In this document: in pieces, positions 11,348-21,264 of the stretch
How the letters are laid out: each line of letters begins with the position of its first letter
Numbering within the stretch: position 1 is the first letter of the stretch
Source of the DNA: Caprella mutica
Lineage: Eukaryota > Arthropoda > Malacostraca > Amphipoda > Caprellidae
Length of the DNA: 64,000 bases
Direction of reading: 5' to 3'
Assembly (NCBI GenBank): GCA_947561585.1
Contig: CANNZV010000425.1
Coordinates: 1 to 64,000 of the forward strand
The notes under the pieces: generated by a model
Databases searched by the model: none
Told to the model about the DNA's origin: nothing
The model's input: only the letters and a program-made list of their open reading frames with translations
Program-made: the position numbers and the translations under genes

Positions 11348-12622
11348 ATGGGTAAACTAGATAAAAGACAGAAGTTGTTATTATTATCACTGTGTATTGG
11401 ACACATAGGTAACGGATTGGCTTTTGCTATCCAAGCTCCTTTTTATCCTGCAGTAGCAGCTTCTAAAGGAGTCTCTCCTACGATCATCGGACTTGTATTT
11501 GGCATCAACAAAATGACTTCGTTCCTCACCTCTCCTTTCGTCGGACAACACATCAATTCCTTTGGATCAAAATTCTTGTTGGTATCGGGAATGCTTGTTG
11601 GTGCAATATGTTCTATCTTATTCGGACTGTTAGATTTAGTCAACAATAAGACCCTATTCATTGTGTTTTCATTCGTGATTCGAATAGTAGAAGCTCTTGG
11701 ATCTTCTTGCTACTTGACGGCTTCCATCAGCATCGGAATAGAAGAATTCAGAGATAGTATGTACGTCGTCTCCATGATGGACACTTGTTATGCTATTGGA
11801 TCAATCTTGTCGCCAGCTATTGGAGGATTTCTCTTCGAAGTTGGAGGATTCATAACTCCATTCGTTACTCTTGGAATTTTCTTCATGGTTTCAGGAATTT
11901 TAATCTGGATCATCCTTCCAAGGAGTGAGATTCAAACTCGGAAAAGTAATCACAATGTCTTTGATCTGATACGGGAATTTGATTTCTCTCTAATCCTCAT
12001 CGCTAATTTCGTTGGCTACTACAACATGGGTTTTCTTGATGCTACTCTAAATTTCCATTTACAGCAATTCAACTTGTCTCCTGCACATGTTGGATTGACA
12101 TTTTTAGCAACTGGTGCATCATTTGCTGTATTCACTCCAATTTGGGCATATCTTGGTGATAAATCTATTGGATATAGACCTGTTGTGTTGATGGGGTCTA
12201 CATGTGTACTTATAGCATATCTTTTCCTCGGTCCAGCTCCATATATACCACACCAAGCATCTCTCAATCTGACAATATTAGCTTTAGTGATCAATGGCTC
12301 GGGAATCAGTGCTACTAGTATCATTTCCTTTATTGGTGCTCAGAAGGAAGTTGTGAAATTAGGACTACCTAAGGATCTAGCAACGTTTGGACTAGTGTCC
12401 GGGCTTTGGGCCTCGTCCCTCTCTTTAGGACTCTTCATCGGACCAACCTGTGCCGGACCCTTATTGGAGTACTTTGGATTTCAAAATGCCTCGTTGTCTG
12501 TGATCATTCTAAGTAGCTTGCTAATACTTGTGAACCTATTGCGAATTTGTTTTAAGAAGACTAGCTCTAAGATTGATTATGGTGAAGTATCTGTTGACGA
12601 ACCGGATATTGAAGTTCATTAA
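11348..12622 (+). CDS. Major facilitator transporter, SLC18B1 / vesicular amine transporter-like
   Basis: A 424-residue membrane protein with 12 predicted transmembrane segments (roughly residues 9-30, 44-63, 75-98, 101-122, 140-165, 168-190, 213-235, 246-268, 279-299, 306-330, 346-376, 382-400) and a hydrophilic C-tail. Family marks are visible: RIVEALGSSCYLTAS in TM4 (motif B with the conserved Arg), SPAIGG in TM5 (antiporter motif C) and YLGDKSIGYRP between TM8 and TM9 (motif A-like). The FVIRIVEALG and PFVTLG surroundings resemble SLC18B1, for which vesicular polyamine/H+ exchange is described; the substrate here is inference. The start lies in a favourable context (ATTATGG), with an in-frame stop near 11284. 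The length is slightly short of vertebrate SLC18B1, so an upstream exon could add N-terminal residues. The frame is intact and has no introns. It may be a real single-coding-exon gene or a young retrocopy. Confidence 0.9.
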   Translation: MGKLDKRQKLLLLSLCIGHIGNGLAFAIQAPFYPAVAASKGVSPTIIGLVFGINKMTSFLTSPFVGQHINSFGSKFLLVSGMLVGAICSILFGLLDLVNNKTLFIVFSFVIRIVEALGSSCYLTASISIGIEEFRDSMYVVSMMDTCYAIGSILSPAIGGFLFEVGGFITPFVTLGIFFMVSGILIWIILPRSEIQTRKSNHNVFDLIREFDFSLILIANFVGYYNMGFLDATLNFHLQQFNLSPAHVGLTFLATGASFAVFTPIWAYLGDKSIGYRPVVLMGSTCVLIAYLFLGPAPYIPHQASLNLTILALVINGSGISATSIISFIGAQKEVVKLGLPKDLATFGLVSGLWASSLSLGLFIGPTCAGPLLEYFGFQNASLSVIILSSLLILVNLLRICFKKTSSKIDYGEVSVDEPDIEVH

Positions 12623-12740
12623 CTTCACGAAGCAGACTAATTCAATCTTTGATTTTCTAGGCATCATATACCCGAACCTGATAATCTATAATTAATTTGA
12701 ATTTGCAAATAGTATTTAATCTAAAGTAACCATTCACAAT

Positions 12741-12746
12741 AATAAA
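12741..12746 (+). terminator. Candidate polyadenylation signal AATAAA
   Basis: A canonical AATAAA lies 119 bp after the transporter stop codon and 27 bp before the tRNA gene. Transcript cleavage would therefore fall within or just before the tRNA. Confidence 0.6.
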
Positions 12747-12772
12747 TTGCCTCACTCCCCTGTTTCTCTCAA

Positions 12773-12845
12773 GCCTCGGTAGCGCAGTAGGCAGCGCGTC
12801 AGTCTCATAATCTGAAGGTCGTGAGTTCGATCCTCACTCGGGGCA
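12773..12845 (+). tRNA. tRNA-Met (CAT), elongator type
   Basis: A 73-nt cloverleaf. The acceptor strand GCCTCGG pairs with TCGGGGC with G-U wobbles. The D-arm box A is TAGCGCAGTAGGCAGCGCG, the anticodon CAT is at 12806-12808, and the T arm is GTGAGTTCGATCCTCAC. The discriminator is A. No intron and no encoded CCA. The internal A and B boxes are intact, so RNA polymerase III transcription is plausible. The elongator-type sequence fits animal tRNA-Met. Confidence 0.96.
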
Positions 12846-13123
12846 GAGTGTTTTAGACTATAAGATCCTTAGAAGATTAGGTAAAGAGAAGATAAAATTA
12901 TTACCAGAAGCGAATAAAAATACATGAGGAAATTTTCTATAGGTTATTATTATAAAAACACATCAAAATATGTAATTGTGGAGAAAACATAACCATTTCC
13001 ATTACGAATATGATTAATTTTAATAATATATAGAAATTTTCATCTGTTATTTAATTCTCATCTGGTAATAATTTTATCTTCTCCTTACCCAATCTTCTAA
13101 GGATCTTGTAGTCCAAAACACTC

Positions 13124-13196
13124 TGCCCCGAGTGAGGATCGAACTCACGACCTTCAGATTATGAGACTGACGCGCTGCCTACTGCGCTACCGAGGC
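13124..13196 (-). tRNA. tRNA-Met (CAT), elongator type, second copy
   Basis: Exact reverse-complement copy of the tRNA at 12773-12845, with anticodon at 13161-13163 on the minus strand. Both internal promoter boxes are intact. The two genes are convergent, 278 bp apart. Confidence 0.96.
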
Positions 13197-13221
13197 ATGA
13201 GAGTGAGGCACTTTGTTGTGG

Positions 13222-13243
13222 TGCCTATTGCGCTACCGAGGCT
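13222..13243 (-). pseudogene. tRNA-Met 5' fragment
   Basis: GCCTATTGCGCTACCGAGGC is the complement of the first 20 nt of the tRNA with one change (CAATAGG for CAGTAGG). It is a leftover of a third copy or of the duplication event, and cannot be functional. Confidence 0.8.
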
Positions 13244-13458
13244 TGTACTTTGGCTAATTTTTCGAGACATATAAATTAGGTGTTAAATTCTTTTTAGTTA
13301 CTTCAGACTCTCAAATAATAGTATAAATTTCTTCTCTGTTAACTGTGATGCGTTATATAACCTTAGTTCTACCAATTTAAAGCATTTCTAGAGAAATTTA
13401 TAATTTAAAGTGAAGCATGGACCTTTAATCTTTAATGACCCCACCATAGATTTCTTTC
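13244..13458. other. Spacer with a hairpin G half
   Basis: Non-repetitive except for GACCCCACCATAGATTTC at about 13437-13455, which matches one half of mini-hairpin G. Confidence 0.5.
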
Positions 13459-13655
13459 AGGGCTAGACTATCAATACCAGATTATTGGACAGTTCCACAT
13501 TTTCGATCATATATGAAAAAAAATATTCAATTGGTATCCATGATGCTTGCAGGTATCATGGATACCAATTAGAATTAAAGCTTTAAAAATCTTTATATTT
13601 CTTTTCTAATATGATCGAAAATGTGGAACTGTCCGAAAACTCGGAAGTTACCCTA
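13459..13655. mobile_element. Family A MITE, 'ttcgatc' subtype
   Basis: Inverted arms around CAGTTCCACATTTTCGATCA and TGATCGAAAATGTGGAACTG. Micro-palindrome P is at 13530-13569. The left terminus is decayed; the right ends in AAGTTACCCT. Confidence 0.88.
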
Positions 13656-13779
13656 ATATTTTTTCTTCGAAAGGGTGCCTTCCTATGCGAATAATTTTCA
13701 GACTCAACAGACCAGATCCGCTGTATTAGGCAATGCCAACTGTAATGTGTATAGACCTTGACATACTGATAATTTGAAA

Positions 13780-13995
13780 AGAAAAAATGTTATTGTGAAA
13801 ATATGTTATTGAAATTTTTTTGAAAATAATATTATTGAAATTTTTATGAATGATATGTTAATGATATTATTATTATGAATAATATGTTAATGAAATTATT
13901 ATGAAATAGATATTATTGAAATTTTTATGAAAATGATATTATTGAAATTATTATTAAAAATATGTCAATAAAATTATTATGAAAAATGTTTTTTT
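13780..13995. repeat. Degenerate AT-rich tandem repeat
   Basis: Imperfect units around TATTGAAATTTTTATGAA and GATATTATTGAAATT, spaced about 30 bp apart. Confidence 0.65.
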
Positions 13996-14194
13996 TCTCT
14001 TTAAAATATAGATATGAATTGGCTGCCAAAACTATTGATATTTAAAAATAAACTATTTAAATAAACTAGTATGTAAAAAAACAATGATTTGAAACATTAT
14101 TATTTGAGAATAACCATTACTAAGAGACTTGATAAACTTTTAAATCTACCTAAAATATCATTTCGAAAATCCCAATTGTGAAACCTATCATACG

Positions 14195-14353
14195 GAGAGG
14201 TTGAATTTTGAGCTATCGAACAGAATCATCTCTTCGATTATATACAGTCGATTATATACAGTTATGAAAACTCAAATTGTTACTATTAATGTATTGCAAG
14301 TGTATCTTGGTTATCAATTTTAACATAGCATGTTGCAACTCGAAACTTACCCC
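14195..14353. mobile_element. Decayed family A MITE
   Basis: Left TTGAATTTTGAGCTATCG and right CAACTCGAAACTTACCCC are recognisable. The interior is eroded and lacks micro-palindrome P. Confidence 0.6.
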
Positions 14354-14410
14354 AGTCTGCTATTATCGATGAGTGATTACACAATCTATGATACAAGATA
14401 TCATCTCTCT

Positions 14411-14607
14411 GAAGGACCGTACACACGTAGGGTTTTTTGAGTCTTTCCACCAGCCTCTTTGCTAAGCTCCTCCTACTTTTTCCACGAGAGTATAAGAAAA
14501 AACGGTAAAATTATTATTTTTTCTTATATTCTCGTTAAAAAAGTAGGAGGAGCACAGCAAAAAGTCTGGTGGAAAGACTTAAAACCTGCGCGTGTACGGC
14601 CCTTTAG
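14411..14607. mobile_element. Family B MITE, copy 2
   Basis: Inverted arms with GTCTTTCCACCAGCCTCTTT on the left and AAAAAGTCTGGTGGAAAGAC on the right. The ends are ACCGTACACACG and CGTGTACGGCCCTTTA. The centre is short and lacks micro-palindrome P, so the palindrome is dispensable or was a later insertion in copy 1. Confidence 0.88.
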
Positions 14608-16023
14608 ATTCATTCGACGAAAACCTATAATAATTTATCATAAATTAAGTTGGACAATCCTCACAAATCTTCTCAAAGATAGTGTCAGAAATTTTTATAT
14701 TTCACGATAAAATATACGATCAATTAATTGTTTTTATAATAAATAGATAAGTACATAGATATAGATTTTATAGATAATATCCCGGTTTAACCGTTTCCCT
14801 CCTAACAGCATCTGCAGTAGCCATGTAATTATATGCTATTTTAACATGTTAAACATGGAACATGACGGAAATATCCGCTTTAAGCCTCGAACGTGATAAT
14901 GCATTTTTTTATAGTTATTATATACAATGTTATTGTGACTCATATAAGATGCTTTGTAAGAAAAAAATTTAATCATAATTTTTTTTCCGACTGGTGAGAC
15001 CATGCGTATCTAGACGGACTTGCTCATGACTATTCAGTACTGACTGTGAATAATGAGTATAGAGACCTAGGAAGAGATTTAGGATAATTAAATCTGGAAT
15101 ATATCGACGACGGTATTCTGAACAAACTTTACACGAAGAAAATCGCTACAAAGTTAATACAAATCGTGAAATGTACACTAAATTCTTTTTCCCAGCGACA
15201 TTAATTATTAATGTGCATGAAAAGATGCAGAAGAATCTATAATGAACGTTGAAACTTGGTCTCTAAGTTTCGAAGAAAAATGTTCCGGAATATGGAATGT
15301 TGTACAAGTTGCTTAACTGCTAAGTAAGATTTTCATCGATGACTTATCAACGTACATAAACCTTGTGGATGTGTAAACTGTTAATAATTAGCTATATGTA
15401 CATAGCTGTATTAATATGGACATTGAATGTATAGACAAACAGATTTTAGAAAATATGACCTATCGAAGAATCAGATTACAGATTTAGTAAAAAAAAAACA
15501 GCTCTACAATATTTGGTGTTTTACCAAAATAGTACGATGAAAAATGTTATGAGAAATCTTTCAATTAGTTAAAAATAATTGAAAAAAATTGAAGGAATAT
15601 TTAAATAAATTGCTTAAACAAAACTGGATATTACCAGTATTATTACAACCAATTTTTTGGTGTGCAAATCAATACAAACTATTTATTTATAGCCTACCCA
15701 TATTTTGTCGAATTTTTTGGTTTTACCGCCCTTAAAAAATAGTTTAAAAAATATTATACCAATCAATTTCCATAGGTTTATCGATACAATATTTTAGAGA
15801 ATAAGTTCCCTTTTCGAGCGCATGCATTCGTCCACTCAAGCACCCAATTCGAATCCCAGATGGCGTCATTTTCCGGTTCGATACACTAAGCTCTAGGTAT
15901 TTTCTTACCACAATCCTCCTCTTCGTCTTACTTATGAAGTTCTTGGGAGAAAAATGAGCTCCGCATTGATATAGATTTGTGAATTTGAAAAAAAGGGGAT
16001 TAAATAAAACCTACTTCCAAGTT
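14608..16023. other. Unassigned intergenic DNA
   Basis: About 1.4 kb of non-repetitive AT-rich sequence. I see no supported exon, RNA or element end. Confidence 0.5.
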
Positions 16024-16358
16024 GGTTGCCAGACGTTTCGTTATGAGACTTTTTTTGACAGAATGTTACGTCAGCAAGACGTTTGACCGACTAATTTTCA
16101 TAAAGGGAATATTAACACACTATAATATATATGTGTAAAAGGAGGCGTACCACTCCCTTGTAAGGCCATTAAACAATCATGAAGTGTGCAGTACAACAAA
16201 CTAGCGGATGCAGAAAAATAGATAACGGCCATTTACCTATGTTGGTTATGATAATATCTCCTTTACGAAAATTCATCGACGAAACGTCTTGCCGACGTAA
16301 CGTCCTGTCGACGAAATGTCCTGTCGACGAGATATCTGTCGACGAAACCTCCGCACAC
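16024..16358. mobile_element. Foldback element FB-1, copy 2 (short, decayed)
   Basis: Left terminus GGTTGCCAGACGTTTCG. The right arm is built of modules GTCGACGAAACGTCT and variants at 16270-16345, ending CCGCACAC. Inner arm blocks (AATTTTCATAAAGGGAATAT on the left) match the FB-1 copy at 26.2 kb. No clear flanking duplication remains. Confidence 0.75.
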
Positions 16359-16449
16359 TGAGAGGATTAGTAGCCCTACCAAATTACCTTCAAATTCTCT
16401 GCGGAATATCAGAAGTAGAAATAATTATTGTGGTATCTGAGAGGAAGTT

Positions 16450-16805
16450 TAGGTCATAGAAGATTTAGTGGGATCCTTTCTTTATATTCGATGGATTCAC
16501 CACAATTTTTTTCTGGGAAATGAAAGTAGGAAATATTTAAAATATGAATAAAATGAAAATGCGATTTTATTCAATGAAATCAGCATGATCCAACAGGTGG
16601 CTCAAGCTGATTTAAACAAAAGTTTCCATAATTCGATTTCATAAAACACAAATTTTAAAAATGACCTACCAGTAGGGCCAAAGAAAATAATAGTGTTGTC
16701 CCCTCTTAATCTACCATAACCCCACTATATCCTAGTTATGGTGGAGCCATGGAAAAGTATAGAGCTGTCCCCTCTTAATCTTCTATGACCCTACTATAAC
16801 TTATT
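16450..16805. mobile_element. Cluster of mini-hairpin G copies
   Basis: A variant GTCATAGAAGATTTAGTGGG is at about 16453-16472. Another half lies at about 16673-16735 (CTTAATCTACCATAACCCCA). A complete hairpin at 16738-16803 has TTATGGTGGAGCCATGGAAA facing AATCTTCTATGACCCTACTA. The hairpin seems to transpose or duplicate locally. Confidence 0.7.
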
Positions 16806-17257
16806 TCTCTAAGTGTCTACTTATCAACCACCTACTTACCTCTCTTCAATTTGATGTTAAACATCGTATCCTGGGACACGGACAACCAATTAGCGTAATG
16901 TACCTGTAGACACTTAGCGAGTAAATCTTCGCGCGACTTCTCCTAAAGAAATAAATGGAATTAAATAAGAGATGAAGAATACGAACATCCATTGGGAAAT
17001 CAATCGCAATCGAGTGAGAGTCGCTGAGTGAGTTGACTAGAGTTAAATGGTGGTATACTCTTATCTTCATTATTTTCAGGGGGAAGAACTTTAGCGAATA
17101 TTTTCGAAGGGAATATCGTCAAGAGTCCTGTCATAGATAATGGGAAGAAATTCCTAGAAAACGAGAGTGTGATTTCTCACAACTCTTACAGAGATTGGAT
17201 AGATTTTAAATGAATTTTAGGAGGAAAATGTTGAGTCTACTTCATCACAGATAGCAA
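16806..17257. other. Unassigned intergenic DNA
   Basis: Non-repetitive. No gene is supported. Confidence 0.5.
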
Positions 17258-17425
17258 TGTTTCTTGGGGCAACATCGTATCAATATTGTGCCAACATTGT
17301 ATCAATATTGTCCAAACCTTGTCCTTAAATTGTAACGGTATTACCCTTATATTGTAACCAAGCCTTGATTCTAACAATTTTGTCTCAATTTTGACAACAT
17401 TTTATTGGCAATATCGGGGTAATGT
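17258..17425. repeat. Imperfect CAATATTG / CAACATTG repeats
   Basis: Repeated GTATCAATATTGTGCCAACA-like words without a strict period. The same vocabulary (CCCAATATTGGGACAACATT) recurs near 40770-40795. Confidence 0.6.
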
Positions 17426-17446
17426 TGCTCCAACAAACGGTAAATT

Positions 17447-17988
17447 TGTACTTTAAGTCCGCCTCTAATTTTCGATATTTTGACTCTTTATACATATAAG
17501 AAAAAGGAGCCATTTTAAGATGTTTTTTGTGAATACCATATGTTGTGGAAACTCTTCGCCTTCGAGATATAGCGTAATTAAGTTTCCGGTAGGTTAGGTT
17601 AGGTTTTGGGGGTCTGGAATGTACATTTGCAGTTTATTTCTTTTATATGAGCAAATACATCTACATCGGAAGACGTGCTGCCCCCAAAACCCACTTACTA
17701 GGTCGTTCATCAATCATGAAGTGTGTAGTACAACAAAATAGAGGATACAACAAACTACATTATTGATTTCACATCACAAAACAGTTTCATCAGAAAAAAA
17801 AATAATAGTTGGAAAATTCAAGAAATTAAGTTTCCAGTCTAATACTATTCCTCTAGGAAACTTAATTGCTCCATAACTCGAAGATGAAGCGTTTCCGAAA
17901 ATGTAGTATTCGTGAGAAAGGTCTTAAAATGACTCCTGTTACCTATATAGTGTCAAAATATCGAAAAACTATGCGGACCTAAAGCACA
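17447..17988. mobile_element. Long-inverted-repeat element (about 540 bp)
   Basis: Arms of about 135 bp: GTACTTTAAGTCCGC on the left and GCGGACCTAAAGCAC on the right, both containing TTTCGATATTTTGACAC-type and GGAAACTTAATTGC-type blocks. The loop holds a short TTAGG-type run at about 17590-17605 and a segment also seen at about 16170-16200 (CAATCATGAAGTGTG). Non-coding and of unknown family. Confidence 0.8.
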
Positions 17989-18179
17989 AAAAAATTAAAT
18001 ATTCCTATGAATATATATCTAATTTTGTTTATTAAGACTTCAAACACTTTTTAAATTAATAAATTTGATTTCGGTTTACCTATTCTTTAGAAAATTCTTT
18101 AGGATTTTTTTAAATTATCAGAATATTTTATACAACTCTTTAGAAAATACTTAAAGAATCTTCCGAAACTTAGAGAAAA

Positions 18180-18490
18180 TCATTTAAAAAAATGAAATTC
18201 ATCCAAAATTATGAAGAAATGATCCAAAATAATGAAAAATGATTCAAAATTTTGAAAAATTATCCAAACTTATGAAAAACTATGAAAACTTATGAAAAAT
18301 AATGAAAAATAATCCAAATTTATGAAATTTTTTCCAAAATTATGAAAAATAATGAAAAATAATCCAAAATTATGAAAAATTATCTAAAATTATGAAAAAT
18401 TATCTAAAATTATGAAAAATTATCTAAAATTATGAAAAATTATCTAAAATAATGAAAATTCATCCAAAATTATGTAAAATATATCTTTTC
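18180..18490. repeat. 20-bp degenerate AT-rich tandem repeat
   Basis: Units around TATCCAAAATTATGAAAAAT, about 14 imperfect copies, best preserved at 18360-18450. Confidence 0.85.
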
Positions 18491-19245
18491 ATTAGAAAAT
18501 CGAAAGGATTCCATCTAAAAATTATGAAAATTGGCCGAAATTTTTATTTCTAAAAAATTCATATGCAACGTTTTGATATTGTTTTGCAACATTAATACTA
18601 TAACACAATATAATATCTAGAAAATTCATCCGGGTACTAATTTTAACTCACATTCGCTAATATTCCTTTTATTTCAATTAATTTCTGACTTTGATATATA
18701 ATTATTACATCGATAGGATAATTGAATTTTCCGAACGAAAATAATCGAGTATGAATTATTAGAATGTAATAATTATATTGAATGATTATACAATTCTTAA
18801 TCGAAAACTAATTGATATATGTTTAATTTCATAATATGTACAAAGCCCCTTCAAAACGTCATTAAAATTATTTTCAAAAATGTTCATCAAAATAAATATT
18901 TTTACATAGTAATTAATCGGTCGTTATTAATTATTTAAATTAAATTAACTTATTTTATTTCAGAAATTAATTATAATACGAAACGCGTTTTCTTGGTTTA
19001 TAAAAAAAAATCGAAATTCTTTTCGAAACAAATATTTAACACACAGTCTCAAAACATTAGTTAATTTATATGTGAACCCAATTTGTAACACAGAGGACAT
19101 CTGCACGATAAAAAAGCATGATTTCGTTGCTTTTAAATATCGGATTTCGTTTCGTATAACTAAGAAACGCATTTTAGGCTTATCCTGAAGATGCAGTAGA
19201 CCTGCTGTATAGTGAACAAATTTTCTATAGTAATTCATGGCAAAC
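18491..19245. other. Unassigned AT-rich DNA
   Basis: Non-repetitive. The 92-codon open frame on the minus strand at 18960-19238 shows no recognisable feature. Confidence 0.5.
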
Positions 19246-19448
19246 TAAAGGGCCGTTCACACGTAGGGTTTTTTAAGTCTTTCCACTTTCCATCAGACTT
19301 TTTGCTAGGCTCCTCCTACAAGAATACCAACTAAAATAAATAACAATTACATCCCTTTTTCGTATATTCTCGTGGAAAAAGTGGGAGGAGCTTAGCAAAA
19401 AGTCTGGTGGAAAGACTGAAAAAATCCCACGTGTGTACGGCTCTTTAA
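19246..19448. mobile_element. Family B MITE, copy 3
   Basis: Ends TAAAGGGCCGTTCACACG and GTGTGTACGGCTCTTTA. Both arms contain the paired GTCTTTCCA and AAAGTCTGGTGGAAAGAC blocks. The left half of the centre is deleted, leaving only the right end of micro-palindrome P (AATACCAACTAAAAT). Confidence 0.88.
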
Positions 19449-19476
19449 GGAATATTTAGTCAAAAGGCCACTATAC

Positions 19477-19520
19477 AGGGTGGCGCAAAAAAAAGAAAAC
19501 CCATTTTCAAACAAGTTTAT
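19477..19520. mobile_element. Possible mariner-like terminus (solo)
   Basis: TACAGGGTGGCGCAAAAAAA resembles the CAGGGTG ends of mariner-type elements such as the one at 38305. No opposite end is seen nearby. Confidence 0.35.
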
Positions 19521-19765
19521 TTTACAAACTATCAAGCCTAGAAATTTTCTAAAAACACAGTTTTGTTCGTTTACTTTTTCTGCATCTATCGTGATAATCT
19601 GTTAGGAATTAGGAGTTATAATGTAGTCTCAATTTGACAAGTGTTACGTTTCGTCTTCTAATTCATCTCAGAAATAAAAAAAAATTTATTTTATAAAAAT
19701 TATTATAATAACTGATTAGTAAATAAGAATGATTAATTTTATAGCAGTTTTTATAGAAAGTAAAG

Positions 19766-20838
19766 TTGCTAATATCTGGACCATTGCTATTGTATGGACC
19801 ATTGCTATTATCTGGACCATTGCTATTATCTGGACCATTGCTATTGTATGGACCATTGCTATTATCTGGACCATTGCTATTACCTGGACCATTGCTATTA
19901 CCTGGACCATTGCTATTACCTGGACCATTGCTATTACCTGGACCATTGCTATTATCTGGACCATTGCTATTACCTGGACCATTGCTATTACCTGGACCAT
20001 TGCTATTACCTGGACCATTGCTATTATCTGGACCATTGCTATTACCTGGACCATTGCTATTACCTGGACCATTGCTATTACCTGGACCATTGCTATTACC
20101 TGGACCATTGCTATTATCTGGACCATTGCTATTACCTGGACCATTGCTATTACCTGGACCATTGCTATTACCTGGACCATTGCTATTACCTGAACCATTG
20201 CTATTACCTGGACCATTGCTATTACCTGGACCATTGCTATTATCTGGACCATTGCTATTACCTGGACCATTGCTATTACCTGAAGCATTGCTATTACCTG
20301 GACCATTGCTATTATCTGGACCATTGCTATTATCTGGACCATTGCTATTACCTGGACCATTGCTATTACCTGGACCATTGCTAATACCTGGACCATTGCT
20401 ATTATCAGGTCCATTGCTATTACATGGACCATTGCTATTACCTGAAGCATTGCTATTACCTGGACCATTGCTATTATCTGGACCATTGCTATTATCTGGA
20501 CCATTGCTATTACCTGGACCATTGCTATTACCTGGACCATTGCTATTACCTGGACCATTGCTATTATCTGGACCATTGCTATTACCTGGACCATTGCTAT
20601 TACCTGAAGCATTGCTATTACCTGGACCATTGCTATTATCTGGACCATTGCTATTATCTGGACCATTGCTATTATCTGGACCATTGCTATTATCTGGACC
20701 ATTGCTATTACCTGGACCATTGCTATTACCTGGACCATTGCTAATACCTGGACCATTGCTATTATCAGGTCCATTGCTATTACCTGGACCATTGCTATTA
20801 TCTGGACCATTGCTATTACCTGGACCATTGCTATTATC
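19766..20838. repeat. 18-bp minisatellite (about 60 copies)
   Basis: Units ATTGCTATTACCTGGACC with an ATTATCTGG alternative. Because the unit is a multiple of three and lacks stops in five frames, long open frames cross it, including a 417-codon one on the minus strand (19663-20916) reading NSNGPG/NSNGPD repeats. Rare variants define higher-order periods: TGAAGC units at 20281, 20443 and 20605 (162 bp) and CTAATACCTG at 20381 and 20741 (360 bp). Confidence 0.97.
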
Positions 20839-21194
20839 TTCGAGGCAAAGAAAATATCCGAATTGTGATTTTAGTTCAAAGGCGCGTAAGTGATTTCTTT
20901 GTTTTTGGTTCAGCAAAAAGTGAAGTTGAATTCTGAGTTAAGAAAAGAAACAAGTATATGAAATGGAATAAAAGATTCGAATGAGTTTGGAATACATGAG
21001 ATATGTAGCTTGAGTTAATTAAGATTTAATTACAATATAACAATAGATGAAATCTTCTATAGTGAATGTAGTGTCTAGAGTAAGGAAGTGGTGTCTATAG
21101 TGAACAAATTTTATTTTGTATGTCAAAAATGGCCATCGGTTTTAGAAAACAAATGTCAATTCTATGTCAGTCTAAAGACTAGATATTAGTTGTC
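20839..21194. other. Unassigned spacer
   Basis: Non-repetitive, apart from AGTGTCTATAGTGAAC-type words shared with the following segment. Confidence 0.5.
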
Positions 21195-21264
21195 CACTAT
21201 AGAGGCTATTCCCTTACTGATAACTCTATATTCACTATAGAGGACTTCATTAAAGTGGAGTTTT
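21195..21264. repeat. Dispersed segment that abuts the 15-bp array (partner at 23450-23545)
   Basis: CACTATAGAGGCTATTCCCT and ATTAAAGTGGAG match a segment 2.25 kb to the right, where no array follows. The right-hand copy may approximate the pre-expansion state. Confidence 0.6.

Larger units (their letters stand above)
12747..13215. repeat. Inverted duplication carrying tRNA-Met on each arm
   Basis: The left arm (about 12747-12912) and right arm (about 13057-13215) are reverse complements covering about 25 bp before the tRNA, the tRNA, and about 65 bp after it (e.g. GATCCTTAGAAGATTAGGTA and its complement). The spacer is about 145 bp. The tRNA segments are identical while the flanks have small differences. 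Confidence 0.9.

Noticed and set aside
11443..12324. Antisense frames inside the transporter gene
   Set aside because: Shadows of the coding strand. They have no motifs, and the sense frame has clear transporter signatures.
17588..17606. Telomere or interstitial telomere
   Set aside because: Only about three TTAGG-type units, inside a transposon loop; far too short.
19663..20916. 417-codon minus-strand frame with NSNGPG repeats
   Set aside because: The unit is a multiple of three and lacks stops in five frames. The unique ends are AT-rich translations of flanking spacer, and no promoter or splice context is evident.
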